Below, piece after piece: positions 32,590-45,400 of a DNA stretch of 64,000 nucleotides. Position numbers and translations under genes: made by a program. Numbering within the stretch: the first letter of the stretch is position 1; each line of letters opens with the position of its first letter. The stretch is from Nereocystis luetkeana (lineage: Eukaryota > Sar > Phaeophyceae > Laminariales > Laminariaceae): positions 5,197,567 to 5,261,566 of the forward strand of contig JARUPZ010000026.1 in assembly GCA_031213475.1 (NCBI GenBank), in the 5' to 3' direction. Below the pieces are notes generated by a model. That model ran no database searches, was not told the DNA's origin, and saw only the letters and a list, made by a program, of their open reading frames with translations.

Positions 32590-34235
32590 TTTTAGAAGTG
32601 GCCCTCGAACGACCCGCGAGTGACCTATGAGCGACCCATGGGTGCCCCACGGACAATCCATAAGCGACCCATGGGAAACCAATGGAACCCACGAATTACA
32701 ATCTCCGAGCACCCCACGGACAACCCATGGGCAACCGAAGGAGGGCAACCGAAGGACGACCCATGGGCGCCCCACGAAAACTCATTGGTACCCCAGGGGA
32801 AATCCATGAGCGACCCACGAGCAAGCCTTGGGCGACCCTCGGATAGCCCCCGGGTGACCCATGAGCAACCCATCGGCGCCCCTCATACACCCCGCGAGTG
32901 ACCCACAGACATCCCATTGGCGACTCACGAACACCTCACGGATACACCAAAGACGACTCATGGGCATTTCACGGACACTCCATGGGCGACCTGCGGACAC
33001 CTCATGAGCGGCCCAGATACACCCCGCGGGTGACCTATAGGTGCCCACATACACCCGGGGGGGCATCCACGGTAACACATGGGCGCTGCACGTACCCTCC
33101 ACGGGCAACCCACGGACAACCCAGGCTTTCCAGATACACCCCCCAACCGAGTCACGGGCATCCCACGGGCTACCGATGGACAGCCCATTGACGCCTCAAG
33201 TCACCCCACGAGCGGGCGACCGATGGACAAACCACACGCTACACAAGAACCCCCCACCAGCGACCCGCCGACATACTACGGGCGACCCACAGACGACCAA
33301 TGGGCGCTTAACGTGTACTTCGCGGGCGACCGACTGACCGCCCGCGAGAGCCTCACGTACACCCTCCGGGAGGCCCACGGAAGACCAATGGAGACCTCAC
33401 GTACATCCTACGGCGAATCACCGGCAACCCATGGGTGCCCCACATAAACCCCACAGGCAACTCACGGACAACCTATAGGCGGCCTACACTCACACTCACG
33501 TGCGCCCTATATGCACCCAACGGGCGACCTACTTGCACCCAATGGATGCCCCACGCACACGCCAAGGGTGATCCATCGACAACAAATGGACGTCCCACAC
33601 ATACTCCACGAGCAACTCACGGACAACCCATGGGCGCCCCCCTGACACCCCACGCGTGACTTATGGGAACCTTCGTACACCTCACAGACAACCCATGGAA
33701 CCGTTGGGTGTACGTGGGGCGCCCGTACGTAGCCTGTGGGGTGTGCGTGGGGCAGCCATGAGATGTTCGCGGGTGTTCCGTAGGTCGCCCATGGAATAAA
33801 CGTCCCTTTTCCCCGTGGGTATCCGTAGTGCGTCCAATGTGGTGTCCGTGCGTCGTTGGGTGTACGTAGGTTACCCTTAGGGTATCGTTGGGTCACCCGT
33901 GAGGTGTCCGTGGATCGCCCACCCACGCGGGTTGTCTTTCGGTTGGCCGGCGAGTTGTCCTCATAGTTTATTCCTGGGGCGCCTATTTGCTGCCCTTGGG
34001 GCGCCCACGGGTTCGTAGGCCACTCATAGGTTGTCCGTGGGCCGCCCAATGGCCACCTATGGGTCGCCTATGGGTTGTCCATGGGGGGTCCGAGGGTCTG
34101 AGTCTGTGGCGCAACTATAGGTTGCCCGTGGGTGTCCCATGCATTGTCGGTGTGGCACCCACGGTCACCCATGGCTTCCCCATGGGGTGCCCATGGGTCT
34201 CTTATGAAATGCCGATGAAATGCACAACCAAGTAC
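32590..34235. repeat. CCCACGGACA satellite block P1 (opposed arms)
   Basis: Units of roughly 12-30 bp built from CCCACGGACAACCCATGGGC run C-rich to about 33,690, then switch to the complement (CCCGTGGGTTGTCCGTGGGG) to 34,230. The whole is a large imperfect inverted repeat. Thr/Pro/His-rich frames within it are translations of the unit. Confidence 0.88.
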
Positions 34236-34239
34236 CCAT

Positions 34240-34774
34240 ACAACCGTCGAATGTTGTCAATCTTCGCCAAACCCCAGCCCAAGCCCCAGCCCGAGCCACG
34301 GGGGTCACCGAAACGTAGGCCATAGTCTTGGCCTTAGCTTCAGACCCAGAGAAGTCCCCAGCTTGAGTAACGTCAGTAAACCCGGCGTCGGTCCCTGTTC
34401 AAGAATTAATCCCGAGCTCACGCCACCCAACTCCATGTCTTACCCCCTGCTAGGACTTTATTCCACTACGAACAGCATCCTTGTCTGCCTGCTTTAACGC
34501 ACTTGTACCTGGCACCAACCCCAGACCAACCCAAGCTCAAGTTTCAGCTCCAACCTGACTCCTACTTTTTACATTCGCTCTCTCTCCATTCTCTCCAATC
34601 CAATCCCCCAGCCCTGGCCCCAGTACCAGACTCCGCTTCACCCCCAGTCCAAGTGCCTGTCGCAGACCTACGTGTAAACTCAACCGCAAGTCTACCTGAA
34701 GCACCAGCTCAAGCCAAACCTCCGGCGATCGACCAAGCCCCAGATCAAGGCTCAGTCGAGCACCCCGACAATGT
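34240..34774. repeat. Hexamer satellite, short C-rich block
   Basis: CCCCAGCCCAAGCCCCAGCC and related hexamers occur, interrupted by less repetitive sequence at 34,320-34,500. No gene. Confidence 0.75.
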
Positions 34775-36530
34775 ATGAGTGTCGGAGAGACCTCGTGGGC
34801 ATCTCATGGGACAAAATTCTCGTGGGCGCCCGACGAACGTTATACGAACGCCCCATTCGATTCGCACGAGCGACGCACGTGCGACCAAAAAACACCCATC
34901 TACACTTCACGGACGCCCCACTGACACCCCACGACACCCCACGAGCACGCAACGAACACCTCATCGACAACCCACGACACCGCCTCGGCTGCCCACGGAC
35001 ACCCCAAAACACCCCACGAACACTCAACGATACCCCGCGGACCCCCCACGGACAACCCACGGAGACCCCCTGGGCTGCCCACGCACACCTCACAGGCACT
35101 CCACGGACACCCCACGGACACTCACAGATATCCCACGGGGATCCCACGACACCTCATGAGCGCCCGATGGACACCCCAAGGGCAGGCCACGGACATCCAA
35201 CAAACACCCCACGAGACACCTCACGAGACACCCCATGACACCTCAAGGAAACGCCGTGCGTGCCTCATGGGCGTCCCATGAGTTGCCCACGGCATTCCAC
35301 GGACACCCCACGACACCCCACGGACACCCCATGAGATTCCCATGGACAAATAAACCCTCGGGTTTCCTGTACGGACACCCCACGACACCCCACGAACACC
35401 CCACGATACCCCACCACACCTCACGGACACCCTAGGACGCCGCACGGACACCCCATGGGCGCCCCATGACATCCCATGAACATTGCATGGGCGCCCCATG
35501 GGCTGTCCACGGACAACCCACGAACAACCCAAAGACATCTCACGGACATCCCATGGTGCGCACACCGACACGAGGCGCCCCATGGGCTGCCCACGGACAA
35601 CCCACGAATAACCCACGAAAACCTCATGGACACCTTGTATACGAACACGCCACGACACACCTCACAGAAGCCCCATTGGCGCGCCATGGGTTTCCCACGA
35701 ATAGCCCTCGGAAACCCAACGGGCGCCCCACGATACTCTTCGGGCGCCTCATAACATCTCCATGGACATCCCACGAACAACCCATGGGTTGCCCGGACGG
35801 ACACCCCACGAGACACCCAACAGAAAGCCCATGACACCCTATGGCGCGCCCCCCTGAGCTGCCCATGGAATACCCGCGGACCCTCCATTGGCACCTCACG
35901 ACACCCCACGGACACCCCATGGGACCTTCAAGGGCACTCCACGGATACACCATGGACTGCCGGTACGAGCGCACAAAGAATTGCCTGTGGGGTGCCCATG
36001 GGGCCCGCATTGGGTCTCCGTGGGCTGTCCGTGGGCAGCCCATGGCGTGTCCTGGGGTCACCTGCCGTCCGTGGGCGGTACAGGCGCCTATGGATTGCCT
36101 GTGAGGTGCCCATGGGGCGTACATGAGGTGTCCGTGGGCTGTCCGTGGGCAGCCCATGGTGTGTCCTGGTGTAATCTGCGAGCAACCCATGGATCGTCCG
36201 TGGGGTACCCATGGGGTGTCTGTGGGAAATCCATGGGGTGCCCGTGGGAAGTCCATCGCATTTCCATGGGAAACCAATGGCGTGGGCAAGCCCGGGTGGT
36301 GGCCGTGGCGCACCCATGGGTTGCCCATGAGGTGTCCGTGGAGTATCGACAAGGTACCTATGGATAGCCCATGGGCTGCCCGTGGGTTGTCGGTAAGGAC
36401 TCTCTGGGATATCCGTGGGGTATCCATGGGCGATCCATGGGGCTTCCGTGGGGTGTGGGTGGGGTATTCGTTGGTCGCCCGTGGGTCATCCGTGGCCATC
36501 TCATGTGATGCCCATGAAATGCCCATACCA
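34775..36530. repeat. CCCACGGACA satellite block P2 (opposed arms)
   Basis: The C-rich arm 34,780-35,960 (CCACGGACACCCCACGACAC...) is followed by the G-rich arm 35,970-36,525 (GCCCATGGGGTGTCCGTGGG...). The switch lies at the unique-looking sequence around 35,950-35,990. Long frames on both strands reflect the repeat and carry no domain. Confidence 0.88.
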
Positions 36531-36539
36531 AAGTAAAGT

Positions 36540-37540
36540 CATGCAATTGGGGATTTGTTTGGGATGCCACTATATCTTGACTTTGAACCGGGGCTGAAGC
36601 AAAGCATGTATTAGATTCTAAGGCTAGGGATGAGGAGACCGGGGTCGGAGCTAAGTAAAGACTACAGCTGGGGTTTGGTGCTTGGAACTGGCGAGGAGCC
36701 GGTGCTGACGCGGACGATCGGGCTTGGATCGAATCTTCGGCTGTGGTTGAGGCTGGACGACTGGGACTAAGGAAGCCCAGCCTCAAGCTCTAACCATAAG
36801 CATCGCAGTATGTTCTCGTCATTCACTCGGAGAGTCCCAGGCGTCGTCCTACATGTGTCCGCAGCCCGAATCCAAACTTCATCTACAGTTCGCGCTACCC
36901 CTCAAGCGCCAACACTGACGCCAGCGCACCCCCGGCCGAAGCCCCAGATTCGATCCAACCCACAAGCCACAGCTTCAGCTATTAGTGCCCCAGCGTCCAT
37001 CCATGACCCAGTCCCTGTCTACGTCTATTCCCAAGCCCCTGTCCAACTCCAAGCCCCAGCCCTAACCCAGCCCAAGCCGTCTGTACTATCCCTAGACCCT
37101 CTAGCCCTTGTGTCCCTATCCCTAGACCCTCTAGCCCTTGTGCCCATTCCATTTGGAGCCCCCACCCTAGCGTCCATCGCATTTACCGCTCGAGCACCGA
37201 ACTCGACCCCAGTCCCGGTGACAACCCCAGGCGTGACCCCAGTCATATTCCACGCCCCCGCTACGGTCTCGAGGCATGAGGTAGGGTGAAGGCGATGACT
37301 TGGGTTGTGGCTGGTATCGGGGTTGGGTGTTAGACCGGAGACGGGGCTGCACCTAGATGTCAGGTGGAGGCTAGCGCTCCAGCTTCAGTTTTAGATCGGA
37401 GCTGAATATCGGACTGACCTGGAGCTACGGCTTGGGGAAGGCTGGGACTAGTAGTGTGGACAAGGCGGAGGCTGGAATGCTGGGTCTTAAGGCTGGCACT
37501 GGGGCCGTCGTTCTTGACTGTTAGTGTGCATGTTTACGTG
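36540..37540. repeat. Hexamer satellite, G-C-G arms
   Basis: G-rich to ~36,790, C-rich 36,860-37,270, G-rich again to 37,530. Two near-exact 30-bp units CTAGACCCTCTAGCCCTTGT occur in tandem at 37,092-37,140. No gene. Confidence 0.8.
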
Positions 37541-38165
37541 CATTTCGTGGGCATTGCACAGGCTTCCTGTGGGATATCCATGGGTCACCACTGGGTCACC
37601 CAAGGGCAACCCATGACCGCTTCACGGACACTCCACGGGCAACTCGTCGGTGTCCTCGCATAACCCACGGCCACGCCATTGCCAACTCACGGACAACCCA
37701 CGGATACCCCACGGACATCCCGCCGATACTCCACAGACGCCCCATCGAGAGCCCACAGACGCCTCACACACACCTCACCGACAACCTACGGACAACCACG
37801 AACTACCCACTCACAGCCCACGAACGACCCACAGACATCTCATGGGCAACCCATGGGTAAGAAACCCATGTGTGTCCCACCAACACCCCACGCGCCCCTC
37901 ACAGACACCCCAACGACACCCCACCGGCTGACCACGCACAATTCGCGGGTTGCCCACGGACAACCCATGGGCAAGGGCATGGAGTATCAGTGGAACGTCC
38001 ATGGGTTATGCGTCGGGTGCACTACAGCAGGAGTGCTTATGGGGGGTCCGTGGGGTGTCCGTAGGCTGTCGTGGGGTGTCCGCGCATTGGTCACCTGGGC
38101 TGCACATGGCTGCACATGGGCCGGCAATGGGTCGCACATGGGTCGCCCGTGGGTTTTTGTTAGGT
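37541..38165. repeat. CCCACGGACA satellite block P3
   Basis: A short G-rich lead, a C-rich arm to ~37,970 and a G-rich arm to 38,165 repeat the arrangement of blocks P1 and P2 on a smaller scale. A further small patch lies at 39,085-39,220. Confidence 0.8.
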
Positions 38166-38184
38166 TGTACGTTCCAAGGGCCTG

Positions 38185-39071
38185 TGGTACGCCTCGGATG
38201 ACCAAGCATATAGCTGTACCACCCGAGTAAGTCAACCACCCCGGTCGACGCGAAGTAAGATATGCATAGGCTTATTAGAAGACCAAACAGAGTGACTGCT
38301 TGCTTTGGGCAATGTTTCCCAGCAATAAGGGACGCAACATCCGTTATACCCCAAGATCCATATATGTTAAATATTGTTGTGCTCGTACCTCGTACTCGTT
38401 GACAAAAAATGATGCTCCAGCCAAAGCTGCTGCTCCAACCGCCGGCTGCTGCTCCACTCGAACAGTCGATCGCCCCAACCGTCCCCCACTCGTCCCGATG
38501 ACAGACACCTCGCACCCGAATGTAGCCAAAGATCCCGAAGAAGGTGATATTGGCTCTACTGACCTTTGTTGCAGATATAACTTGTAGCAGCAAGCAAAGC
38601 TAGCCCCACCTGAAGCATAGAGCTCCACCCGAATTCATCCCGAAAACCTTAAACACCACCAGACCGAAGAAGAAGATACCCAACCCGATAATAGACCCAC
38701 AACCCGAAGAATACCCGGAGAATATACCCGAAGACCTGAAGGCTCGTACTGTGGGTATATACCCAAGATGATCGAAGTACCCTCACGACCGATACCTGAC
38801 CGAAGGGTAGCCACGCCCAACCCTCAAACGCGAATATTTCCGTGCGACGACGGGGCTACCCTCAAATACTGCAGTATTATGGTACGCCTCGAATGACCAA
38901 GCTCAGCTCGAGGCCAGCATATAGCTGCACCACTCGAATAAGTCTGCCACCCTGGTCGACGTGAAGTAAGAGATGCATAAGTTTATTAGAAGACCAAACA
39001 GAGTGACTACTGTGGGCAACGTTTCCCAGCAACAAAGTGGCAACATCTGTTATACCCCAAAATCCATATAT
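38185..39071. mobile_element. Element with ~185-bp terminal direct repeats (TRIM-like candidate)
   Basis: TGGTACGCCTCGGATGACCA starts at 38,185 and TGGTACGCCTCGAATGACCA at 38,880. Both run ~181-192 bp to ATCCATATAT (38,365 and 39,071), the second with a 14-bp insertion, at roughly 90% identity. The ~515-bp interior has no retroviral-type protein. Terminal direct repeats starting TG around a short non-coding interior suggest a miniature LTR element. No target duplication, primer site or purine tract is clear, so a simple duplication remains possible. Confidence 0.4.
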
Positions 39072-39224
39072 CTATAGGAAACCCGGGGGTATCCCCCGGA
39101 GGCCCCCTGATGACCACAGGCCGCCCATGGGCCGCCCGCGGGCAGCCCATGCATCGTCTGTGGGCTGATCGTGGGGTGTCCGCAGGGCGTTCATGGATTT
39201 GCGTCCCATGGGACGCAAATGAAG

Positions 39225-40905
39225 ATTCGAGCAGTAGATGGTTCGGAGGTAACGATATGGCTGACATGGAACTTGAGCTTTGGCTGGTCTGAGGCCAGCA
39301 CCCGAGACGAGGTCGAGACCAGACCTCGGTATATGGGGCTGTGTTTCGGCTTGGGCTGGCACAGAGACCAAGGTGGACGATACGGATGAGGCTGAGTTTT
39401 TTGTCGGTGGCTGAAGCCAGAAGCGGGGCTAAGTGTAGGACCTGAGTTGGAGCTGTGGCTTGAGCTGAAGCTGGAGCCTCGGTCTGTGACGGTTTCCGTG
39501 GCTTGAGCTCGGGCTGGAGCCTACAGGTTTGGAGCTGTGTTCGTTGCTCTGGCTGGGGCTACGTTCATACTTTGGACTACTGCAGAGAAAAAAACATGTT
39601 GGGGGATTGATTAAATGTTAAGGTTAGCGTGAGGGACAGGGACAGGACCGAGGCTAAGATAATGGCTACAGATGGGGCTTGGGGATGGGGCTGGGGCTGA
39701 TGAATAGAATGACGTGAAAGCAAGTGCTAGGACAAGGGCTGAGGTTGGGCTGAGACTGGAGCCAGGGCTCGGACTGGGGTGACCCAGCGCCCAAACTCCA
39801 ACCCTAATGTCCGCCTTAGTCGCAGTCAAGGCGCCAACTCTACCCCTGAAGTAATCTATACCCGTATTAATAACTCCAGCCCCTATCCTACATGCAACCT
39901 CAGCACCAGCCTCATCTGCAGCTTCAAGCCAAAGCGGCACTCCAATCTCGGCCCCGGCCCCAACCATAGCGCCAGCCTAAGGCTCAGACTCATCCAGAGC
40001 CCCAGCCCCAGCCACATCCCCAGGTCCTCTCGACGTCCAACCCCTTTCACAGCTGAACCACGAGTCCCACCCCGAGTCCTAGCTCCAGGCTCTAACAGTA
40101 TCCCTAGTACCCAATCCGGTCCGATCCCCCGCCCTAGCCTGGACGTCGTTTCCAGCTCAAGTACCATACCCGATCCCAGCCCCAGCTACAACCCCAGCCA
40201 CATTCCCAGCCTTGTGGCGTTCGGTAGGGTGTAGGCTATGGCTGGGGTTGTGGCTGAGGTTGCGAGTGGGGCTAAGATTCACCTCGGGGCTGAGGCTGAG
40301 AATGAGGTGGATGCTAGGACTGGGGCTTGTACCTGGGTGGAGGCTACGGCATTTGGTCGGGCCTTAAGCTGGGACTCGAGTTGGAGCTGGACTTTTGCTA
40401 GGACCGGGCGTGAATCTTGGGCTAACGCTGCCCTTGAGGCTGGGTTGGGGGCTTTAGCTGTAGTGTAAACCAAGACCAAACCTGGGGCGGACGTAGGATA
40501 CAGCTTGGAGGAGGCTGCAAGTAGCATCCTCGACCGCATGGGGATTATTGCTGGATTCTTGGCCTGGAACTGGGGCTCATACGGACACCAACTGCAGCTT
40601 CATTCCCAGCGCAAATTCCAGTCGCGAACCCAGAGGTAAACCAACCTCAACCCCAGCTCAAGCCACATTTCAAGCTAGACGTACAGCTATGAGACTAATC
40701 CTAGCTTGATGCCCCGCCCAAGCCCCAGCCTCAGCCTCAGCCTCAGCCTCAGCCTCAACTCCGGCCTTCAACTTACCTTTGGGACCTGCCCCTGATCAAT
40801 CCCCAGCCTCAGGTCAGAGCCCAAGCCCTGGCGTACGGGTAGCCTAGGCTCTGGACCCAACCCTCATCCTAATATTCGTCGCATCCCCGCCCCTGCCTTT
40901 CCAGG
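39225..40905. repeat. Hexamer satellite, alternating arms
   Basis: G-rich to 39,775, C-rich to 40,220, G-rich to 40,565, C-rich to 40,905. The switch at 40,222 (GCGTTCGGTAGGGTGTAGGC) is shared with other C-to-G switches downstream. No gene. Confidence 0.85.
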
Positions 40906-40949
40906 GTTTATCATCTAAATTCAAGCAGGTAGCTTATTTTCACAGCTCA

Positions 40950-42400
40950 GCCCTCTAAAGGGTGGTATATGTCAAATCGTTCGGAGGGTTTCGCATTGAA
41001 GACTCCGTTGGAGGGTTCGTCTAAGAAGTTCACCTTACGAGCAATTTACCCTCGAGAGTTTGTTGCGTTCATGGCACCCTCGGTACAGCTTCTTACGTAA
41101 GTTGCCGCCGGAGGTTTGTTTCGAGTCTTTTTATAATGAAACACTACAGAGGAAACACGGCAGAGGGTGTCTACTGTTAGTGATTGACTGATTCTATGCA
41201 AGGTTGATATCACAACTTCTTCGAGAGCGGTACATTACTTAGACCCTCTCAAGACTTTCTCACGTTAGCACCTGCTAGTGCGTTGACATTTGCGACTATA
41301 TTCTCCAGACAGTGTTCGGGTCACACCCTCTGGGGGCTTTAATCCACTTCGGAATGTTGATATTTCAACCACACTGCAGAGCGGAGATATTTTCGACCTC
41401 TGGAGGCTTTTTATGTTCGCTTCCCCCCTAGAAGATCAAGGTGCATGGCGAAACTGACTGCACCTTCAAAAGGATGTTTGGGATCAGTCCTCTGGAGGGT
41501 CAATGTCTGCTTGTCCTCTCTAGAGTATTAAAATCTGAATGAACGTCTAATGTAGGGGGGTGCATCCTTTTCACCCCGTCGAGAGCTGATCAGGATTATT
41601 CCCGCCAGAGGGTAACGTTTAAAAACCTTCACCCACTAGAGAGTGTCGAAATTCAACCTCTAGAGGAGTGACTTTCGCTTCTACCCCCAGAGGGTCATTT
41701 CGGTTAGTTCCCGTTAGCGGTCGACATCCCCCCGTGAGTATGTCGAATGTTTACCCTACCTCTCGAGGGGTAAGTTAGCCGCACCCTCTTGAGAATTTTG
41801 TCTGGACAGGGTCCGTCGTACCCTCTAGAGCGTGTTGAGATTGAAACCAACCTCTAATGGGTATTTTTTCCCATCCTCTAAAGGGTTATTGGGGGTATTT
41901 CCAGCCAGAGGGTTACGTAACCCTCCAGGGTTAATCGCGAATTTACCCAAACTCTGGAGGGGTGCGTCGTGTTTACCCTCTACGGTGTTCCTCGCTAAAC
42001 ATCCGCGCTGGACCCTCTGGAGTGGGTTGACATTTTGACTAATCTCTAGACGGGTGCCGTGTTTTCACCCTCTGGAGAGTTCCTCAGGTTATGTCCCGCT
42101 AGAATATTGAGGTACGTAGCGTAAACTTTCAGGGTGGACGTGGACCTCCAGAGTGTGTTTCGGATTACACCCGCTGGGGGATAAAACCTATTCCGCCACT
42201 CTCAAGGGTGCATATTATATTCATCCCTGCGGGATGAATTGAAGTAAGTTGAACCCTCCAGTTGGCTTTCTAGGGTGAATCCCTGTAGACGTTTGGAATT
42301 CTTAGTTCCAACCCATCCCCTCTGAGGGGGTAATGCCCTTCTAAAGAGTCGGGTCTGGGCGGTGAATGAGCCCTCTAGAAGGTGATTTTCGGCTGTACAG
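40950..42400. repeat. Array of short palindromes (ACCCTCTAGAGGGT type)
   Basis: Every ~30-60 bp there is a palindromic core such as CCCTCTAGAG, CCCTCTGGAG or CCTCGAGAG with partial flanking GGGT/ACCC. The spacers between are not alike. Around 30 cores can be picked out by eye. There is no coding region. Confidence 0.75.
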
Positions 42401-45400
42401 GGTTTAGGGGGTAGCGGATTTGGCCAAGTGTGCCCTGCCGCAGCCTGGGCATCAACGTCACGCTCAGCTCAAACCTCCACCTTAGATCCTGCCTCAGCCT
42501 CAGCCCGAAGACGAGCTCACGTTCTAGCCTACGCCATAGCCCCGGCTCGACTCGCGCCCTGGTCGTAGCAGTCGCCCCATGCCTTGCGGCAAACCCAATC
42601 CCAGCCTGAGTTGTAGCTCTACCCCGTACCTGAGCTTTGGGGGAAGGACGAACTCCAGTTGCAGTCCCGAGTAACGCCCACAGGATGGACCGGCCCCAGC
42701 CCAAGACCAAGCTCCAATCTCAGTCCCAATCCCCAGTTTCGAACATAACGGTTTATTCTAGTCCCAGGCCCAACCGCAGCCTCGGCTACCGCACCAGCAC
42801 CAGCACCAATCCCAGTCCCAACCCCGAATCCCTGTTCTAGTTTCCCACCTAGCCATCATACAAATCCCAGCCCTAACCCCCGGTCCTAGTATCCACCTCC
42901 AATACGGTGCTAGCCCCAGCCTCCGCCCAAGCTGAAACCCGAGACTCACCTGCAGTTTGTTCAGTCCACCTCGCATCTCGAGCCCTAGCCCCATCCTCAC
43001 GCATGCCCCCAGTACAAGCGTCAGGTTCGGCCCAAGCCACACCAACAGCCCTAGTCTCCCCCGCCCCTGCTCCAGCCCCGGTTGCGGCGCCAGCTCCTGT
43101 TCATTCTCCCCAACTCTAGGTTTAGCTTTAGTCCGAAGTACAGCCCCAGCCTCAGTCTTGGCCCCATATACAGGCCCAGGCCAGGCCCCAAGTCCGGTAC
43201 CAGCCACGGCCACAGTCAAAGCCCCCGCCCAAGCACCAAACCCAGCCTCAGCTCAGCCCTCGCCCCAGGTAACCCCTAACGCAAACCCAAGCCACAATCT
43301 CATGCTTTATCACATATTTTCAATCCTAGCTTCCGCTCTTGTACCATTCCCCACCCAAGTCCTCGTCTTCACCTCTCCTTTTGCTGTATCCAGACCCGGG
43401 CGCCGTCCCGGTTTCACCTGAAGCCCCGGTCCCGGCTCCAACCCTGCCCCTTTGGCGTATATGTTACCTAACGTTAGCCTTGTCGCCAGTTCGAACCGTT
43501 ACCTCATTCTCTAACCTTAGCACCAGCACTTGCACTCATGTCAGGCCTAGCGCCAAACTCGAACCGTCACGATACCCCTGGCCCCTACCTCCCCCGCTAG
43601 AGTCAACCCCGGCCCTAGCCCCAGCCCTGGTGTCGACCTCATATCTAGCCCTAGCTCCGGCTCCGACCCCGACCAGGCCTAGCGCCAACCTCGAGCCGCT
43701 GCGATATCCCTACCCCCTACCCTGCCGCTAGGGTCAACCCCGGCCCTAGCCCCAGCCCTGATATCGACCACATACCTAGCCTCAGCCCCCACCCCGACCC
43801 CGACCCCGACCCAGACCCAGACCTAGAACCTACTTAACAAAACAACCACTACAAGCCCCAGTCTCAGTCTCATCCTCAGGCCCACTCCCAGTTGGAGTCC
43901 CAAACCCAGGGATAGTGGGCTTTGTAGACTAGCACCAGCCCTAGCCCCAGCTCGAAGGACCAGTCCCAGCACGTTCCGCGCTCCCAGTGCGAATGCCGAC
44001 CCTAGCCCGCGTTGTAGCCTCAATCCCGGCCATACGTTAGGCCAGTCGGCGTAAACACCCCAGTCCAGCCCCGACCACATACGAAGTTCACAGCCCCAGG
44101 TTTAGCCCCGGGCTCGGCCCCAGCCACAGCCTATGCCACAGCGGCAGCGTCCGCCCATGACCCCGATCCCGCCTAAGGAAACGCCCAAGCCCCCGAACCA
44201 TCCGAATATCTCAGCTCTAACCTGGCCCCAGCCGGTCGCCCTGTCCCTAGCCCTAACCCGGCCCTAGCCTTCCCCGCGGATCGAACCCACGCGCTAACCT
44301 CCACCTCATGCCCAACGTAAACTCCGGACCCGGCTTCAGTCTGAGACACAACCCCAGCCACAACCTAAATCTTAGCCTGCCCCCTAGCTTTGGCCCGAGA
44401 GCGTAAGGTAGTGCGTACGCTAGGGCTGGGAGTATCGCTGGAATCGGGGATGGTTCGAAAGCCGGGACCGGAGCTTGGGCTGGGAATGATGTTGAAGCTG
44501 GGGCTGGACCTGGACCGGGGTGGGTCCGGGCGTTTGTCCTGTGCTTGGGTTGTGCTTGAGGCCGGGGCTGGAGCTCGAGCTATAGCTTGGACCAGAGCTG
44601 CAGTAGAAACAGACCTAAGGCTACGGCTTGGGGAGGTTGGAATTAGCAGCGTGCATGACGCGGAGACTAGAACTGAGTCTTGTGCCTGGGGCTGGGGCTG
44701 GGACTGGGGCTGGTGCAGAGGCGAAGGTCGAGGCTACAGCTGAGATTGACCTCTTGTCTGTAGTTGAAACCGGGGCTGGGACTGCTGTACGGGCTGGGCT
44801 AGGGCTAGGGCTGGGGTTGGGCCTGGAGCCTGCTCGTGGGGCTGTTTTCGTGGCCAGAGTTGGGGCCGGAGCTTTACTTTGGACTAAAGCCCAACCTGGT
44901 ATCGGGTATTAAAATACATCTAAACTCTGAACTGCGGTTGGCGCTTGGGTGTACAATAATTAGGTAGTTTCCATAGTAACCGCCGGGGCCGAGCCTGAGG
45001 CTAAGGTGAAAGAGATGGGGTTTGGGGCTTCAAACTGGACCTGGTGCCAAGCATAACGTGCACAATCGGGCTTGGATAGGGCCTTTCGCTGGGGCTAATG
45101 CTTGAATCCTGGAGCTAGAGTAGCCCTGCTGCAAGCTACAACCATACAATTCAGCTCGGCATCTACATGTAACCTCAGCCCCCGTCTTAGGTTCAGCGTC
45201 AGTTCAAAGTAGCCCTCTAACCCCGGTCCCGGCCCCGATCACAGCGCCAGCCTAAGGCGTAGACCCCTTTACAGCCACAGCCACAGCCACAGCCCCACCT
45301 CCTCTCCATGCCAAGTCAGTGTCCAACCTAAATCCCCAGCCCAAGCCACTGTCTTAAGTCCCACCCTAGCTTTAGACCTCAAAATTGGCTCTGGTGTCCA

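Noticed and set aside
34771..35658. Long Thr/Pro/His-rich and Val/Gly/Cys-rich frames in the CCCACGGACA blocks
   Set aside because: They translate a short degenerate repeat in several frames on both strands, as expected when the unit lacks stop codons.
36810..37289. 159-codon Pro/Ala/Ser-rich frame in the hexamer satellite
   Set aside because: A hexameric repeat keeps two-codon patterns open; there is no non-repeat domain.
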